Assembly: GCF_000744735.1 (NCBI RefSeq)
Contig: NZ_JQMM01000001.1
Coordinates: forward strand, 248,001 to 312,000
Direction of reading: 5' to 3'
Origin: Porticoccus hydrocarbonoclasticus MCTG13d
GTDB lineage: Bacteria; Pseudomonadota; Gammaproteobacteria; Pseudomonadales; Porticoccaceae
DNA length: 64,000 bases
Shown here: positions 55,256 through 63,386 of the stretch, one piece after another
Numbering within the stretch: the first letter of the stretch is position 1
Layout: each line of letters opens with the position of its first letter
Translations under genes and position numbers: made by a program
The notes under the pieces: model-generated
What the model saw: only the letters and a program-made list of their open reading frames with translations
Database searches by the model: none
Told to the model about the DNA's origin: nothing

Positions 55256-56191
55256 TCAGGCAGACAGGCTACCGTTTACTTTTCTGCGACGAACCAGACC
55301 CATCAACAACAGGCTGGCTGCCAGCAAGCCCAGAGTAGCAGGCTCAGGAATGTTTTCAGTGGCCAGAATCGCAAACTCGAGCTGGAAGCTGCTAGTCTCA
55401 TTCTCCGCAGTAACAAAGCCAATGCAGTTGTCACCAGCGCCAGCTGCAGTGCAAGCCTCTTCAGAGAGAGGAGCCAGACCCAGTGCTGCAACGTATACGT
55501 CGTAGGTGAAACCATCAACCGAGAACGAATCGATCAGGAAGGCCAATACAGAACCGTTATTAAAAGCCTGTGCTGTTGCCAGACTAATCAAGTCGCTGGT
55601 AAGCGCGAAGATATCACCGCAACCAAACCCGTTGAATGGAACACCCGCCGGGCAAGCACCAGGGCTGCCGGGATTATTGTTCGTTTCAGTAAAGTCCACA
55701 CCGAAAGTCACTTCCTGAATCTGGTCAGGGCCGCCACCATTGGGAGTCAGGACAACATAATCCTGTGCTGCCGTGCTTGATAGAGATGTACCAGTAATCA
55801 CATAGTTATTGTGGGTAACTACCGGACCCAGAGCAAAAGTTGTAGCATTCACATCCGTCGAAACCATCAGGCCAGTCGCGCCACTGCCACTGGTCAGGCT
55901 ATTACTCGGGGTGGTGCTATCGCCAGCAGTAGGGTTAATTACCAGGCTACTGACACGATCGAAATTATTGGATTCAGTACCCCAGCTCAGCTTGGTAAAA
56001 CCATCGACATCAGAAACGCCAGAGGTTGCACCCTCTTTTACAACACCAGCCGGATTGATTGGTTCTACCCACTCAAATTCCTGGGTGTAATCAAAGGAGG
56101 TGATCATGGTTGCCGCTGAAGCGCTGCCCACCATTGCAGCACTGAGGCCCAAGCCTATAGCTAACTGCTTTACAAAATTGTTCGTTTTCAT
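55256..56191 (-). CDS. THxN-family PEP-CTERM protein
   Basis: 311 residues. Signal peptide (residues 1-27, ending SASA). The body shows the LSWGTE block near residue 70 and the THNNYVITG motif for which the THxN family is named, with an NNNPGSPGACPAGVPFNGFGCGDIF loop carrying Cys residues. The tail is IPEPATLGLLAASLLLMGLVRRRKVNGSLSA, a classic PEP-CTERM signal. Function of the family is unknown; it is exported and sorted by exosortase, likely to the biofilm matrix. It has the same upstream site and promoter type as the gene at 46039. Confidence 0.9.
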   Translation of the reverse strand: MKTNNFVKQLAIGLGLSAAMVGSASAATMITSFDYTQEFEWVEPINPAGVVKEGATSGVSDVDGFTKLSWGTESNNFDRVSSLVINPTAGDSTTPSNSLTSGSGATGLMVSTDVNATTFALGPVVTHNNYVITGTSLSSTAAQDYVVLTPNGGGPDQIQEVTFGVDFTETNNNPGSPGACPAGVPFNGFGCGDIFALTSDLISLATAQAFNNGSVLAFLIDSFSVDGFTYDVYVAALGLAPLSEEACTAAGAGDNCIGFVTAENETSSFQLEFAILATENIPEPATLGLLAASLLLMGLVRRRKVNGSLSA

Positions 56192-56314
56192 TTATTCACT
56201 CCTAGAACCTTACAGTTCCATTGTTTGCCGAAAAGATGACTCTGTGTCTAAACGTCTTTAATCTTTCTGTTTAGAGGATTATCAGATTAAAACTGATTAA
56301 CCTTTCCGTAATAG

Positions 56315-56333
56315 TTAGCACAAAGCATGCCAA
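56315..56333 (-). promoter_or_regulatory. Sigma-54-like promoter of the THxN PEP-CTERM gene
   Basis: On the minus strand: TTGGCATGCTTTGTGCTAA. GG (56331-56330) and GC (56319-56318) are 10 bp apart; -12 box is GTGC as in the island gene. Predicted start near 56306, about 115 bases before the ATG. Confidence 0.6.
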
Positions 56334-56438
56334 GACTGGAGCACCCTCCAATAAAACCACTATCCTACTGATATTGAATGATTTATTATCAAACCCCTCT
56401 CGGGATGACTGACATAAACTTGAGAAAAATTCGCCGCA

Positions 56439-56455
56439 TGTAAAGAAACCTGACG
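56439..56455 (-). promoter_or_regulatory. Upstream activator-like site of the THxN PEP-CTERM gene
   Basis: On the gene strand CGTCAGGTTTCTTTACA, identical over 17 bp to 46790-46806. 107 bases separate it from the -24 GG, the same distance as in the island gene. Confidence 0.6.
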
Positions 56456-56565
56456 GTGCCGGCAGACATAAAAACAACCGCTTAAGGCTGCTGCTTCACT
56501 CTCGACCTTTTTATCCATAGCACAAGAAGCATGGGCGGCAGGGTGAGAGGCTGTCACAGATAGTT

Positions 56566-56594
56566 TTGACCCTGCTTTGCAGGCAGCTCATAAT
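56566..56594 (+). promoter_or_regulatory. Sigma-70 promoter of the nitroreductase-like gene
   Basis: TTGACC (56566-56571), a 17-bp spacer and CATAAT (56589-56594). The predicted start falls at about 56601, the A of the ATG, and no ribosome site precedes it, so the mRNA is probably leaderless. Confidence 0.6.
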
Positions 56595-56600
56595 CCGGCC

Positions 56601-57674
56601 ATGACAGATAAAGATACGATCTTGCAATTGGTCAATGCCGGGCATCGCGCGCCCTCCGCCGACAACTCTCAGCCCTGGCATTTCCACTGGGATGGCGAAC
56701 AGTTGTCATTGCGCTATGATCACGCCCGGGTCGCGGACCGCACTTTTCCCCCCGACAACCAGGCAACGCTATTATCGATGGGCGCCGCAGTGGAAAACAT
56801 CGTCAATGCTGCGCAGCAGAGGGACCTGAAAACGGAGATTCACTGGTGGCCAGAAGGTGAGGCCAACCGGTGCTACTACGCTGCCTTGACCTTTAAACCA
56901 TCACCCGTCAAGCCTTTGCTGGAGCGCACCAAACAATATCCATCGATTCGTCATACCAATCGCTTTCCCTACAAGAACACGCCGCTTCCCCAGGATGTTC
57001 TGGATAGCCTGGGAGAGCTGTCTGAGAACAGCGCCAGACTGATAACCATCAATGAACCCAGCCAGATCACACAGGTAGGGCAACTGGTTAAATCGGCCTC
57101 GGAAATTCGCTTTCAGACCAGAGAGGTTCACGAGTGGCTGATGGCCAGCCTGCGCTTTTCCGAAGATAGTGTAAAAGAAGCTGACGGACTGGATTTAAAG
57201 ACGCTGGCACTACCGCCAGGCGGCTCGTACCTGCTGAAGTTTATCGGTGACTGGAATCGTATGAAAGTGCTCAACCGCTTGGGCATCTACAAGTTTCTGG
57301 CAACAGTGGATTCAGCACCTGTCGCTGGCGCACCGGCACTACTGGCGGTGATTGCCCCGCCGGATGCCACCGGCGCACTTGATGCCGGAATGTTGCTTAA
57401 CCGAAGCTGGAGCTACCTCAATGGCCAGCATATCGCCGCTCACCCGTACTATGTAATATCTGACCAGCTGGCGAGACTGTCCACCGACACGGTCCCATCT
57501 GATCTTGTTGGCGCAGCCACAACGCTGGCAAGCAACTGCAAAAGCACACTTGGCTTATCCGGGGAAGAAAGTCTGCATATGCTGCTCAGGATTGGCTACC
57601 CCAAAAAGCAGGCGCCCCCCTCCTCGCTGCGATTACCGATCGAAAAGGTTTTCACCGATACCTCTACCCGATAA
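56601..57674 (+). CDS. Nitroreductase-like FMN-binding protein (Acg/MoeY-type)
   Basis: 357 residues of two half-domains of the nitroreductase fold. HRAPSADNSQPWHFHWDG is the FMN-binding R-x-S-x(2)-N-x-Q-P-W motif; RHTNRFPYKNTPLP and PAPVAGAPALL-type segments are found in Acg-like proteins and in the nitroreductase half of Rv1355c (MoeY)-type fusions. Such proteins may use flavin on a bound amino-acid or peptide substrate rather than reduce nitro groups. The ATG at 56601 is supported by the promoter position. It converges with a ThiF-like gene (21 bp apart); the pair corresponds to the two halves of the fused Rv1355c family (from memory). Confidence 0.8.
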   Translation: MTDKDTILQLVNAGHRAPSADNSQPWHFHWDGEQLSLRYDHARVADRTFPPDNQATLLSMGAAVENIVNAAQQRDLKTEIHWWPEGEANRCYYAALTFKPSPVKPLLERTKQYPSIRHTNRFPYKNTPLPQDVLDSLGELSENSARLITINEPSQITQVGQLVKSASEIRFQTREVHEWLMASLRFSEDSVKEADGLDLKTLALPPGGSYLLKFIGDWNRMKVLNRLGIYKFLATVDSAPVAGAPALLAVIAPPDATGALDAGMLLNRSWSYLNGQHIAAHPYYVISDQLARLSTDTVPSDLVGAATTLASNCKSTLGLSGEESLHMLLRIGYPKKQAPPSSLRLPIEKVFTDTSTR

Positions 57675-57695
57675 CCAGGGAAAATCGGGCAATCC

Positions 57696-58577
57696 TTACC
57701 GGATACCGAGCCTTTTTCTGGCAATGAATAAACCAAGTTTTTGTATCGGGTTGGCATTTCCCCAGGGTCGCCAGGTTGTTTTCAGGCAATTGCGGTAGGC
57801 ATCAAAGTGAAGCCCGTAGGGGGCCGCAAGAATCTTCCCGCGGTTGAGTAGAACCTTGAGCGCATGGGTGGCGGCAACGCCTGCACAGAGTTCGCAGGCC
57901 ATATTGGTTGACGGGCCTTTGTGGGCTGCCAGGTCGACCCTGCTATCATCCACCAGATAGGCAGACTGTAACATGGCAGGTGACAGTCCCAGCAAAAAAT
58001 GCAGGAGCTGCTCGTTTTCTGACAACCCTTTCATTCTGAAGTATTGCTCGAAAGTCATTTTCCCCGGCATAAAGCAAAGCAGGGCAACCCCCATACCGAG
58101 AGGTGCCGCTGTAATAGCCGGGATACCCTTGTCGGCACATGCAGCGAATACTGCCTGCCTGATATTCAGAGCAAAAAAATCCAGCCCATCAACATAGAGG
58201 TCGACACCGGCGAGAAACTCGTCGAGGTTATTGAGAGCCACCCCCTCGGGAAAGGTCTTTATGTCGAGCTCGGGATTGATAGCCGCCGCCATCTCTGTCA
58301 GCACTTCAGCCTTGGCCCTTCCCAGGTTGGGAATGGTCGCTCCGACCTGACGATTAAAATTAGCCAACTCGAAGATATCCATATCAGCCACGTGGAAGCT
58401 GCCGACGCCCAGCCTGGCCAGGGAAAGCAGATGACTACCGCCTACACCACCCAATCCGGCAATAGCAATTCGCCTGGCGGAGAGCAGCAGCTGCTCAGCC
58501 TCTGTCACCCATCCCATATTGCGGGAAAATGCTGTTTGATAATCAAAGGCCTCTGCCAAACCTCGCTCCCCCGCCAA
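57696..58577 (-). CDS. ThiF/MoeB/HesA family adenylyltransferase (E1-like)
   Basis: 293 residues. The nucleotide-binding motif is IAIAGLGGVGGSHLLSLARLGVG, followed by DMDIFELANFNRQVGA with the Arg and Asp that contact ATP, and GRAKAEVLTEMAAAINPEL. YVDGLDFFALNIR corresponds to the D-x-x-D/N region; the CxxC zinc pairs of MoeB are absent, although MACELCAGVAA has one CELC. It adenylates a carboxylate, probably of a small molecule or peptide. Start unclear: TTG at 58577, or TTG at 58559 which has GGGGAG in front; no ATG precedes the conserved FDY..AFSRN segment. It is followed by nothing on its strand and preceded by the acyltransferase. Confidence 0.85.
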   Translation of the reverse strand: MAGERGLAEAFDYQTAFSRNMGWVTEAEQLLLSARRIAIAGLGGVGGSHLLSLARLGVGSFHVADMDIFELANFNRQVGATIPNLGRAKAEVLTEMAAAINPELDIKTFPEGVALNNLDEFLAGVDLYVDGLDFFALNIRQAVFAACADKGIPAITAAPLGMGVALLCFMPGKMTFEQYFRMKGLSENEQLLHFLLGLSPAMLQSAYLVDDSRVDLAAHKGPSTNMACELCAGVAATHALKVLLNRGKILAAPYGLHFDAYRNCLKTTWRPWGNANPIQKLGLFIARKRLGIR

Positions 58578-58642
58578 AACTCTATCTACTTATTATCTCT
58601 GACAACAGCTGTCCGGCCGAGGCAACAGGCTATAACTGTCGT

Positions 58643-59401
58643 CTACTGATTCACAACTGACGCCTGATAACCACTGTTCACCATAGGGTAAATCGCTTCA
58701 TACAGCCCACGCAAATTGGGCAGCATTCCTTTAATTGCCTTATCAGTCGTTGAGAAATAGGGCGCTCTAAGTCCGTGATAATCAACCTCTCCTCCCACCT
58801 TTTCAAAGTCAATTCCGGACTTCGCCAACAAACGGGGCAGAAAGGGTTCCATCATCGCAAATGCCATGGTCATACCAGTGATTTCTGTAAGAGAAGTTGC
58901 CGCCAGGTATGCGGCCACCGAAATCAGGGAAAACGTACGGCGCTCATGAAATGAACAATCGATTGCATCCAGATCACCGAAACGGGTTCGCCCCTCCCCC
59001 GCACGCCGCCTGAAAGCTCCGTCAACAGCCAGCCTGGAAACCTCACAAATCGTCTCGCGATTGAGATGGAGGCTGTCGAGAAGCTTTCTGTCCAGCTTAT
59101 CACCACAAAAAGCCTCCATCGGGAGATGTGAAATACCCTTATTGCCGGCAGGCACCAACCTCACACAGGCAGCACCCCTATTGGTTGCCTTGTGTCTCAC
59201 CAGGCAGTGCAAGGAGATATCATCAAAGGCATCCCATTCTTTTTTGGCGGGGAAGCGGTCTATCGGTTCGTATTTGAATTCTTCGCAATAAACACGGTAT
59301 CTGATGCTATACACTTCCGCTTTCTGCTCGGGAGTTGCAGCATATTCAACGGTGAAATAACGTTGAAAATCCTCGGCTATGGACAACATACTTTCGTTCA
59401 T
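58643..59401 (-). CDS. PEP-CTERM/exosortase system-associated acyltransferase
   Basis: 252 residues. A GNAT/LuxI-related fold: YSIRYRVYCEEFKYEP is the acyl-transferring N-terminal signature that also occurs in autoinducer synthases; WDAFDDISLHCLVRHKATNRGAACVRLVP, CEVSRLAVDGAFRRR and YLAATSLTEITGM follow. This is the exosortase-associated acyltransferase family, distantly similar to N-acylhomoserine lactone synthases but of unknown product. The ATG has AGGGAAG in front. It lies 65 bp upstream of the ThiF-like gene, in the same direction, so both may be expressed together. Confidence 0.88.
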   Translation of the reverse strand: MNESMLSIAEDFQRYFTVEYAATPEQKAEVYSIRYRVYCEEFKYEPIDRFPAKKEWDAFDDISLHCLVRHKATNRGAACVRLVPAGNKGISHLPMEAFCGDKLDRKLLDSLHLNRETICEVSRLAVDGAFRRRAGEGRTRFGDLDAIDCSFHERRTFSLISVAAYLAATSLTEITGMTMAFAMMEPFLPRLLAKSGIDFEKVGGEVDYHGLRAPYFSTTDKAIKGMLPNLRGLYEAIYPMVNSGYQASVVNQ

Positions 59402-59663
59402 AATGCTTCCCTGTGACCCTTGTCAGATCAGCTCTTCATCCTGCAGCAAGCTCTCACTGGTACTTTCTCACTACACTACAGTAAAGCACAACATGCTCTT
59501 TCCAGCGAAAACCCGCTCCCCGCTTCTCCAATCACCGCAAAGTAAGCATGACTCATACGCCAGAACCAATAAATACAGATTACCCCCCCGAAGATTAACA
59601 CCCATTATGTGAACTGTATCACTTTCCGGGCCCAGGAAAGACAACCTCTGTTAACGGCTCCAC

Positions 59664-60146
59664 CTAACGAAGCACATTCCGGCGAAGTTCATCGATCAAG
59701 CCAGTTACTGCCGAGTCCAGCAGCTGGTAGGTATTTTCAAACCCCTTGACGCTGCCGTAAAAAGGGTCGGGGATTTCCGGTTGCTCAGTCTCCGGGCAAA
59801 AAGAGCGAATCAACGCCAGTTTGTACACGAACTCATCAGGGCACACCTGCAGCAGGTCCCGATAATTGTCCTGATCCATCGCCAGAATGTAATCAAATTT
59901 TTCAAAATCCTTGGCAACAACCCGCCTGGAACGGCCGCGTTTCAGTTTAACGCCAAACATACGGGCTACCTTTCTGGCCCGCTCGTCAGTTCTCTGGCCG
60001 GCCATACCGACGTGAGTCCCGGCAGAATCGACCTTGACCATGCGCTGCATGCCATGTGTCTTAAGTGCATGCACCAAAATTCCTTCCGCCAGAGGTGAGC
60101 GACAAATGTTATGTCGACAGACCATCAATATGGCCACCCCCCTCAT
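59664..60146 (-). CDS. Low-molecular-weight protein-tyrosine phosphatase (Wzb-like)
   Basis: 160 residues. The P-loop C-x5-R is Cys10-RHNIC-Arg16-Ser (VCRHNICRSPLAEG); the general acid Asp127 is in IPDPFYG. The second loop residue is His where Gly is usual (C-x-G-N). Such enzymes dephosphorylate tyrosine kinases that control polysaccharide export. It overlaps the preceding polymerase-like gene by 4 bp (ATGA), so it belongs to the same operon, consistent with exopolysaccharide control. Confidence 0.92.
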   Translation of the reverse strand: MRGVAILMVCRHNICRSPLAEGILVHALKTHGMQRMVKVDSAGTHVGMAGQRTDERARKVARMFGVKLKRGRSRRVVAKDFEKFDYILAMDQDNYRDLLQVCPDEFVYKLALIRSFCPETEQPEIPDPFYGSVKGFENTYQLLDSAVTGLIDELRRNVLR

Positions 60147-62446
60147 AGGCGTGCCTCGTCTGGCTGGCCGACATCACCGCTTTCCGCTGGTCTCAGCAGG
60201 CTGGCAAAAATATACAGATAGAAAATCCAGCTCACTCTGGCGGAGTCCAGTGGTGAACCGAACAGACCAAAGACCGCGATAGCGATGACACCCACAGAAA
60301 ATGCGACATACAGTGGCAATGTATTCTGTGGCAGGCATGGCACCAGTGCCGCAATGAGGCAGAGCAGCAAAAACAGCCCCAACCCGATCCAACCATTGTC
60401 ATACCAGGACTGCACGTAAATATTTTTGATATGCCAGGGCAAATGCGCAAAATCATTGTAGAAAAACCAGTGATCAAGTCCTTCGGCAAACCCACCGTTG
60501 ATGAGCAAATTTTCATTACCGGAACCAAATGTCACGTCGTCCAGTTCAACTACTGTGTCCCTGGAAAAGTTTTTCAGGTAGAGGGTCGTAGGCCAGCGTG
60601 CGAGCCGTGACCGCTTCCCCACATTGGCTGAATCCAGGGTGGTCGACACCGTTGTGAAATGATTGCCCGTGTCCTCAAAGCGTATGGAAGACGCGTGGCA
60701 GTTTGCCCGAAAATTACTGGCAAAAATCAGGTTTCTCTCACAGATAAACACCGCGAGGCGTGCTTTATCCGGCGCCCTGACCCGGAGCTGCACAGTGTAT
60801 TCAGTGTCCGGCCGAACAGGAATTCGCTGACCAAAGGCGAGATCTTCACCGGGTCCAAGCCGAAGATACGCATTACCATCGTCGCTCTCGATGGAAAAGC
60901 TGCCGACAGCACTCACCTTTTCGGGAAAGAGGTAGGCATAGTCCGCCGGGAATGAGCCAACCCCGTTACCCAACAACCTCGCTCGCCAACTACCGGAACC
61001 CGCATCCACAACGTTTTGCCAATGACCCAACCGGGAGTCCAGGTCGCTGGCCACCGTGTCCATACGCTCGTTGAATTTATAACCACCCAGTGCCACCGCA
61101 AAAACGCCCGGCAACATCACCAATAGCACTACCGCCAGAAACTGATTGAAGTATGGCTGCGTCCGGAGCCGGACAAACAGAACTATCGCCAGTACATAAA
61201 ACAGCAATTGTGCCAGACCAATGGTCAATGCGTGCTCGGCTGAACGGTCTACCCAACGGCTGTCAAAATGTGCACTGATGGCGACAAACAGAAAAAGACT
61301 GCCGGCAAGCACCCAGCAAACCACCCCCAGCGCTCTGTGTCGCTGCGCCAACCAGCCACCGACCAACGCAAAAACAGCCAGCCCGGCAAAGGCGGCAAGG
61401 GCATAGCTGCCACCGCGTGAAAATGACAACCAGGCTGCCAGTATCCCTACCACCAACGTGACGCTGATCAACAGAGAAGGGAAGCCACTCTGCCTGATTC
61501 CCGCGCGCCAGCGGCACACCATGGAAAGCACTGCATAGGCAACACAGCCAACAAGGAAGCTCACATAGGTTGCACGGGTAAATCCCACCGTGGCGCAATA
61601 GGCCAGTGCGCAAAATGCCACCAGCGCATAGATTTTCACCACCCGTCCGGAGCCATGAAAAATCCCGTACAGGGTCACCGGTAAAAGCAACAGCACAATG
61701 CCGTCAATCACCTCACCACCGGTGTGCATATCTGAAAAAATGCCGGTGGTTCGATAGGCCGATGCCAGATCAAGCAGCGAATTGACCACGTGATACCAGG
61801 CACTCCAGGACAACAGCACACCGAGCGTGCCCCGCTCCCAGAGCACTATCACCCCCAACACCAACGCTGCCGTACAGAACCCCGCCACCAGCCAGTTAAC
61901 AGTCCGGTGGCGGGCACGGCTGAACACATTGAGCCAGAGAGGAGTCAGCAGTAGCGCCCAGAGCATGCCCCTGATCAGTTTGTAGCCATATTCCGGCAAA
62001 TAATACGGGTTACCGGTAATACTCTCGGGTGGGAACAGGAACACACCCCAGGCGGAAAAACCGGCCAGTACAACCGCACAATAGGCTGCAATCAGCAGCA
62101 AAGCACCCTTGCGATGGGCCAGGCGCAGATCAAAACGTCCGGACAATAGTGCGAACGCTATTGTCGTCAGCATCAACAGATCCAGTTCATTGAACAGAAA
62201 CCTGCCCGTATAGGTGGCAAGGTCCAGGCTGACCGTCGCAACCGGCAGCACCAGCAACCAGAGGCGTGGGACAAAAAACAGCAGCACCAGGTAAACCAGA
62301 GCGACGGCAATCGATATGTTCCCCACCAGCGGGAAAGACAGAAACGGACACAGTGCCAGTAGCAATAATGCCAGGCCTGCCAGTTTGCCAAAGATATTGA
62401 GGACGGGATTTGGCCCCGTATTTTTTATTGTCCGGTCAGAGGGCAT
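60143..62446 (-). CDS. O-antigen ligase/polymerase-like membrane protein with periplasmic jelly-roll insert
   Basis: 767 residues. About 12 membrane segments up to residue 445 with the Wzy/WaaL-type central loop (FSDMHTGGEVIDG, GFTRATYVSFLVG) and the RGGSYALAAFAG segment. Between about residues 460 and 655 there is a non-membrane region with strands typical of a carbohydrate-binding jelly roll (GNAYLRLGPGEDLAFGQRIPVRPDTEYTVQLRVRAPD ... NENLLINGGFAEGLDHWFF); three more membrane segments close the protein. The insert should be periplasmic, close to the polysaccharide being joined. It starts 27 bp after the serine protease gene and overlaps the phosphatase gene. It is likely the polymerase or ligase of the exosortase-linked polysaccharide (inference). 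Confidence 0.82.
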   Translation of the reverse strand: MPSDRTIKNTGPNPVLNIFGKLAGLALLLLALCPFLSFPLVGNISIAVALVYLVLLFFVPRLWLLVLPVATVSLDLATYTGRFLFNELDLLMLTTIAFALLSGRFDLRLAHRKGALLLIAAYCAVVLAGFSAWGVFLFPPESITGNPYYLPEYGYKLIRGMLWALLLTPLWLNVFSRARHRTVNWLVAGFCTAALVLGVIVLWERGTLGVLLSWSAWYHVVNSLLDLASAYRTTGIFSDMHTGGEVIDGIVLLLLPVTLYGIFHGSGRVVKIYALVAFCALAYCATVGFTRATYVSFLVGCVAYAVLSMVCRWRAGIRQSGFPSLLISVTLVVGILAAWLSFSRGGSYALAAFAGLAVFALVGGWLAQRHRALGVVCWVLAGSLFLFVAISAHFDSRWVDRSAEHALTIGLAQLLFYVLAIVLFVRLRTQPYFNQFLAVVLLVMLPGVFAVALGGYKFNERMDTVASDLDSRLGHWQNVVDAGSGSWRARLLGNGVGSFPADYAYLFPEKVSAVGSFSIESDDGNAYLRLGPGEDLAFGQRIPVRPDTEYTVQLRVRAPDKARLAVFICERNLIFASNFRANCHASSIRFEDTGNHFTTVSTTLDSANVGKRSRLARWPTTLYLKNFSRDTVVELDDVTFGSGNENLLINGGFAEGLDHWFFYNDFAHLPWHIKNIYVQSWYDNGWIGLGLFLLLCLIAALVPCLPQNTLPLYVAFSVGVIAIAVFGLFGSPLDSARVSWIFYLYIFASLLRPAESGDVGQPDEARL

Positions 62447-62473
62447 CTCAGCGTTCCATTTAAATACTGTCGA

Positions 62474-63262
62474 TCATTGGGCAGCCGCAGCAGCCTCAAG
62501 CAATGCATTGACATACGCTGAGGGGATGGCATAGCTGATGGCAGAGGGATTGTGCAGCATCGCTTCTTTTGATTCTTTGACAAACACACTATTGATCACG
62601 GCAACGACCCTGCCCGTCTCGACATCATAAACCGGGCTGCCGCTACTGCCCGGGTAGGCTGTTGCATCAAGCTGATAAACCTCAAAAGGCTGGCGGGCAC
62701 GTTTGATTTGCGCGGCCGTCAGCGTGGCAGAGGACATGGCAGGCATCACGATAGGAGTTACTGCAGACACAATACCCCGATGCGTGACTGGCTGCAGCCC
62801 CAACACCAGCCCAATGGGGAACCCGGTAAAGGCAACCTCTTCACCCTCCCGGAGGGTGCGAGAACTCTCCACCACCAGCGGTGGAAGAGCGGGGCCGGCA
62901 ATCTCCAGCAGCGCGAGGTCGTGGGCTTCATCTGTTCGAATCAGGTTAGCAGGGTAGACGCGGGAGGCTTTACCTTCACCGCTAAACACCGCCAGCAACT
63001 CTTTTTTTTCATTATCGAGTGGTTTCTGGATGACATGGAAATTGGTCACCACCTGTCGGCCATTACCCACCACAAAGCCGGTACCGCGAAAAGTCGGCAG
63101 TTGCCCCCGACCATCCGGGCCCTTGTTCGGGAAGACCGTGCCGATGCCGACCACACTGCCCCTGATCTTGTCGATGGTATCCGGTAACCCGGCCACGACC
63201 TGGCCGGCCGGCATCAGCGATAAACTGCACAGCAAAAACAGATAGCGTAGTAATAACCTCAT
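62474..63262 (-). CDS. Trypsin-like (S1C-type) secreted serine protease
   Basis: 262 residues. Signal peptide (about residues 1-24, ending QVVAG). The catalytic triad is His76 (TNFHVI), Asp115 (EAHDLALLEI) and Ser207 (AYPGSSGSPV), all intact. No PDZ domain follows, so it is a short HtrA-like protease. First gene of a leftward operon with the polymerase-like protein and the phosphatase. It diverges from the acyl-CoA ligase. A role in processing exported PEP-CTERM proteins is possible but not shown. Confidence 0.88.
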   Translation of the reverse strand: MRLLLRYLFLLCSLSLMPAGQVVAGLPDTIDKIRGSVVGIGTVFPNKGPDGRGQLPTFRGTGFVVGNGRQVVTNFHVIQKPLDNEKKELLAVFSGEGKASRVYPANLIRTDEAHDLALLEIAGPALPPLVVESSRTLREGEEVAFTGFPIGLVLGLQPVTHRGIVSAVTPIVMPAMSSATLTAAQIKRARQPFEVYQLDATAYPGSSGSPVYDVETGRVVAVINSVFVKESKEAMLHNPSAISYAIPSAYVNALLEAAAAAQ

Positions 63263-63329
63263 GAGCTGGAATCCCCGACCACCCGTATTGAACTTTGGCC
63301 ACAGGTTACGTGCATTTGATAAAAATCGC

Positions 63330-63335
63330 TATAAT
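63330..63335 (+). promoter_or_regulatory. TATAAT -10 element of the acyl-CoA ligase gene
   Basis: A perfect TATAAT with a likely start near 63342, 45 bases before the ATG. The -35 (TTACGT at 18 bp) is poor. Confidence 0.45.
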
Positions 63336-63386
63336 CCGGCATCTTCCGATAAACCGGGACAACTCAACGAACGGATTGCGGCCACC

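Larger units (their letters stand above)
56192..56600. promoter_or_regulatory. Divergent control region: PEP-CTERM gene (left) and nitroreductase-like gene (right)
   Basis: 409 bp. Contains the leftward sigma-54-like promoter (56315-56333), its upstream site (56439-56455) and the rightward sigma-70 promoter (56566-56594). A short minus-strand frame at 56271-56477 crosses the promoter and is not convincing. Confidence 0.6.
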
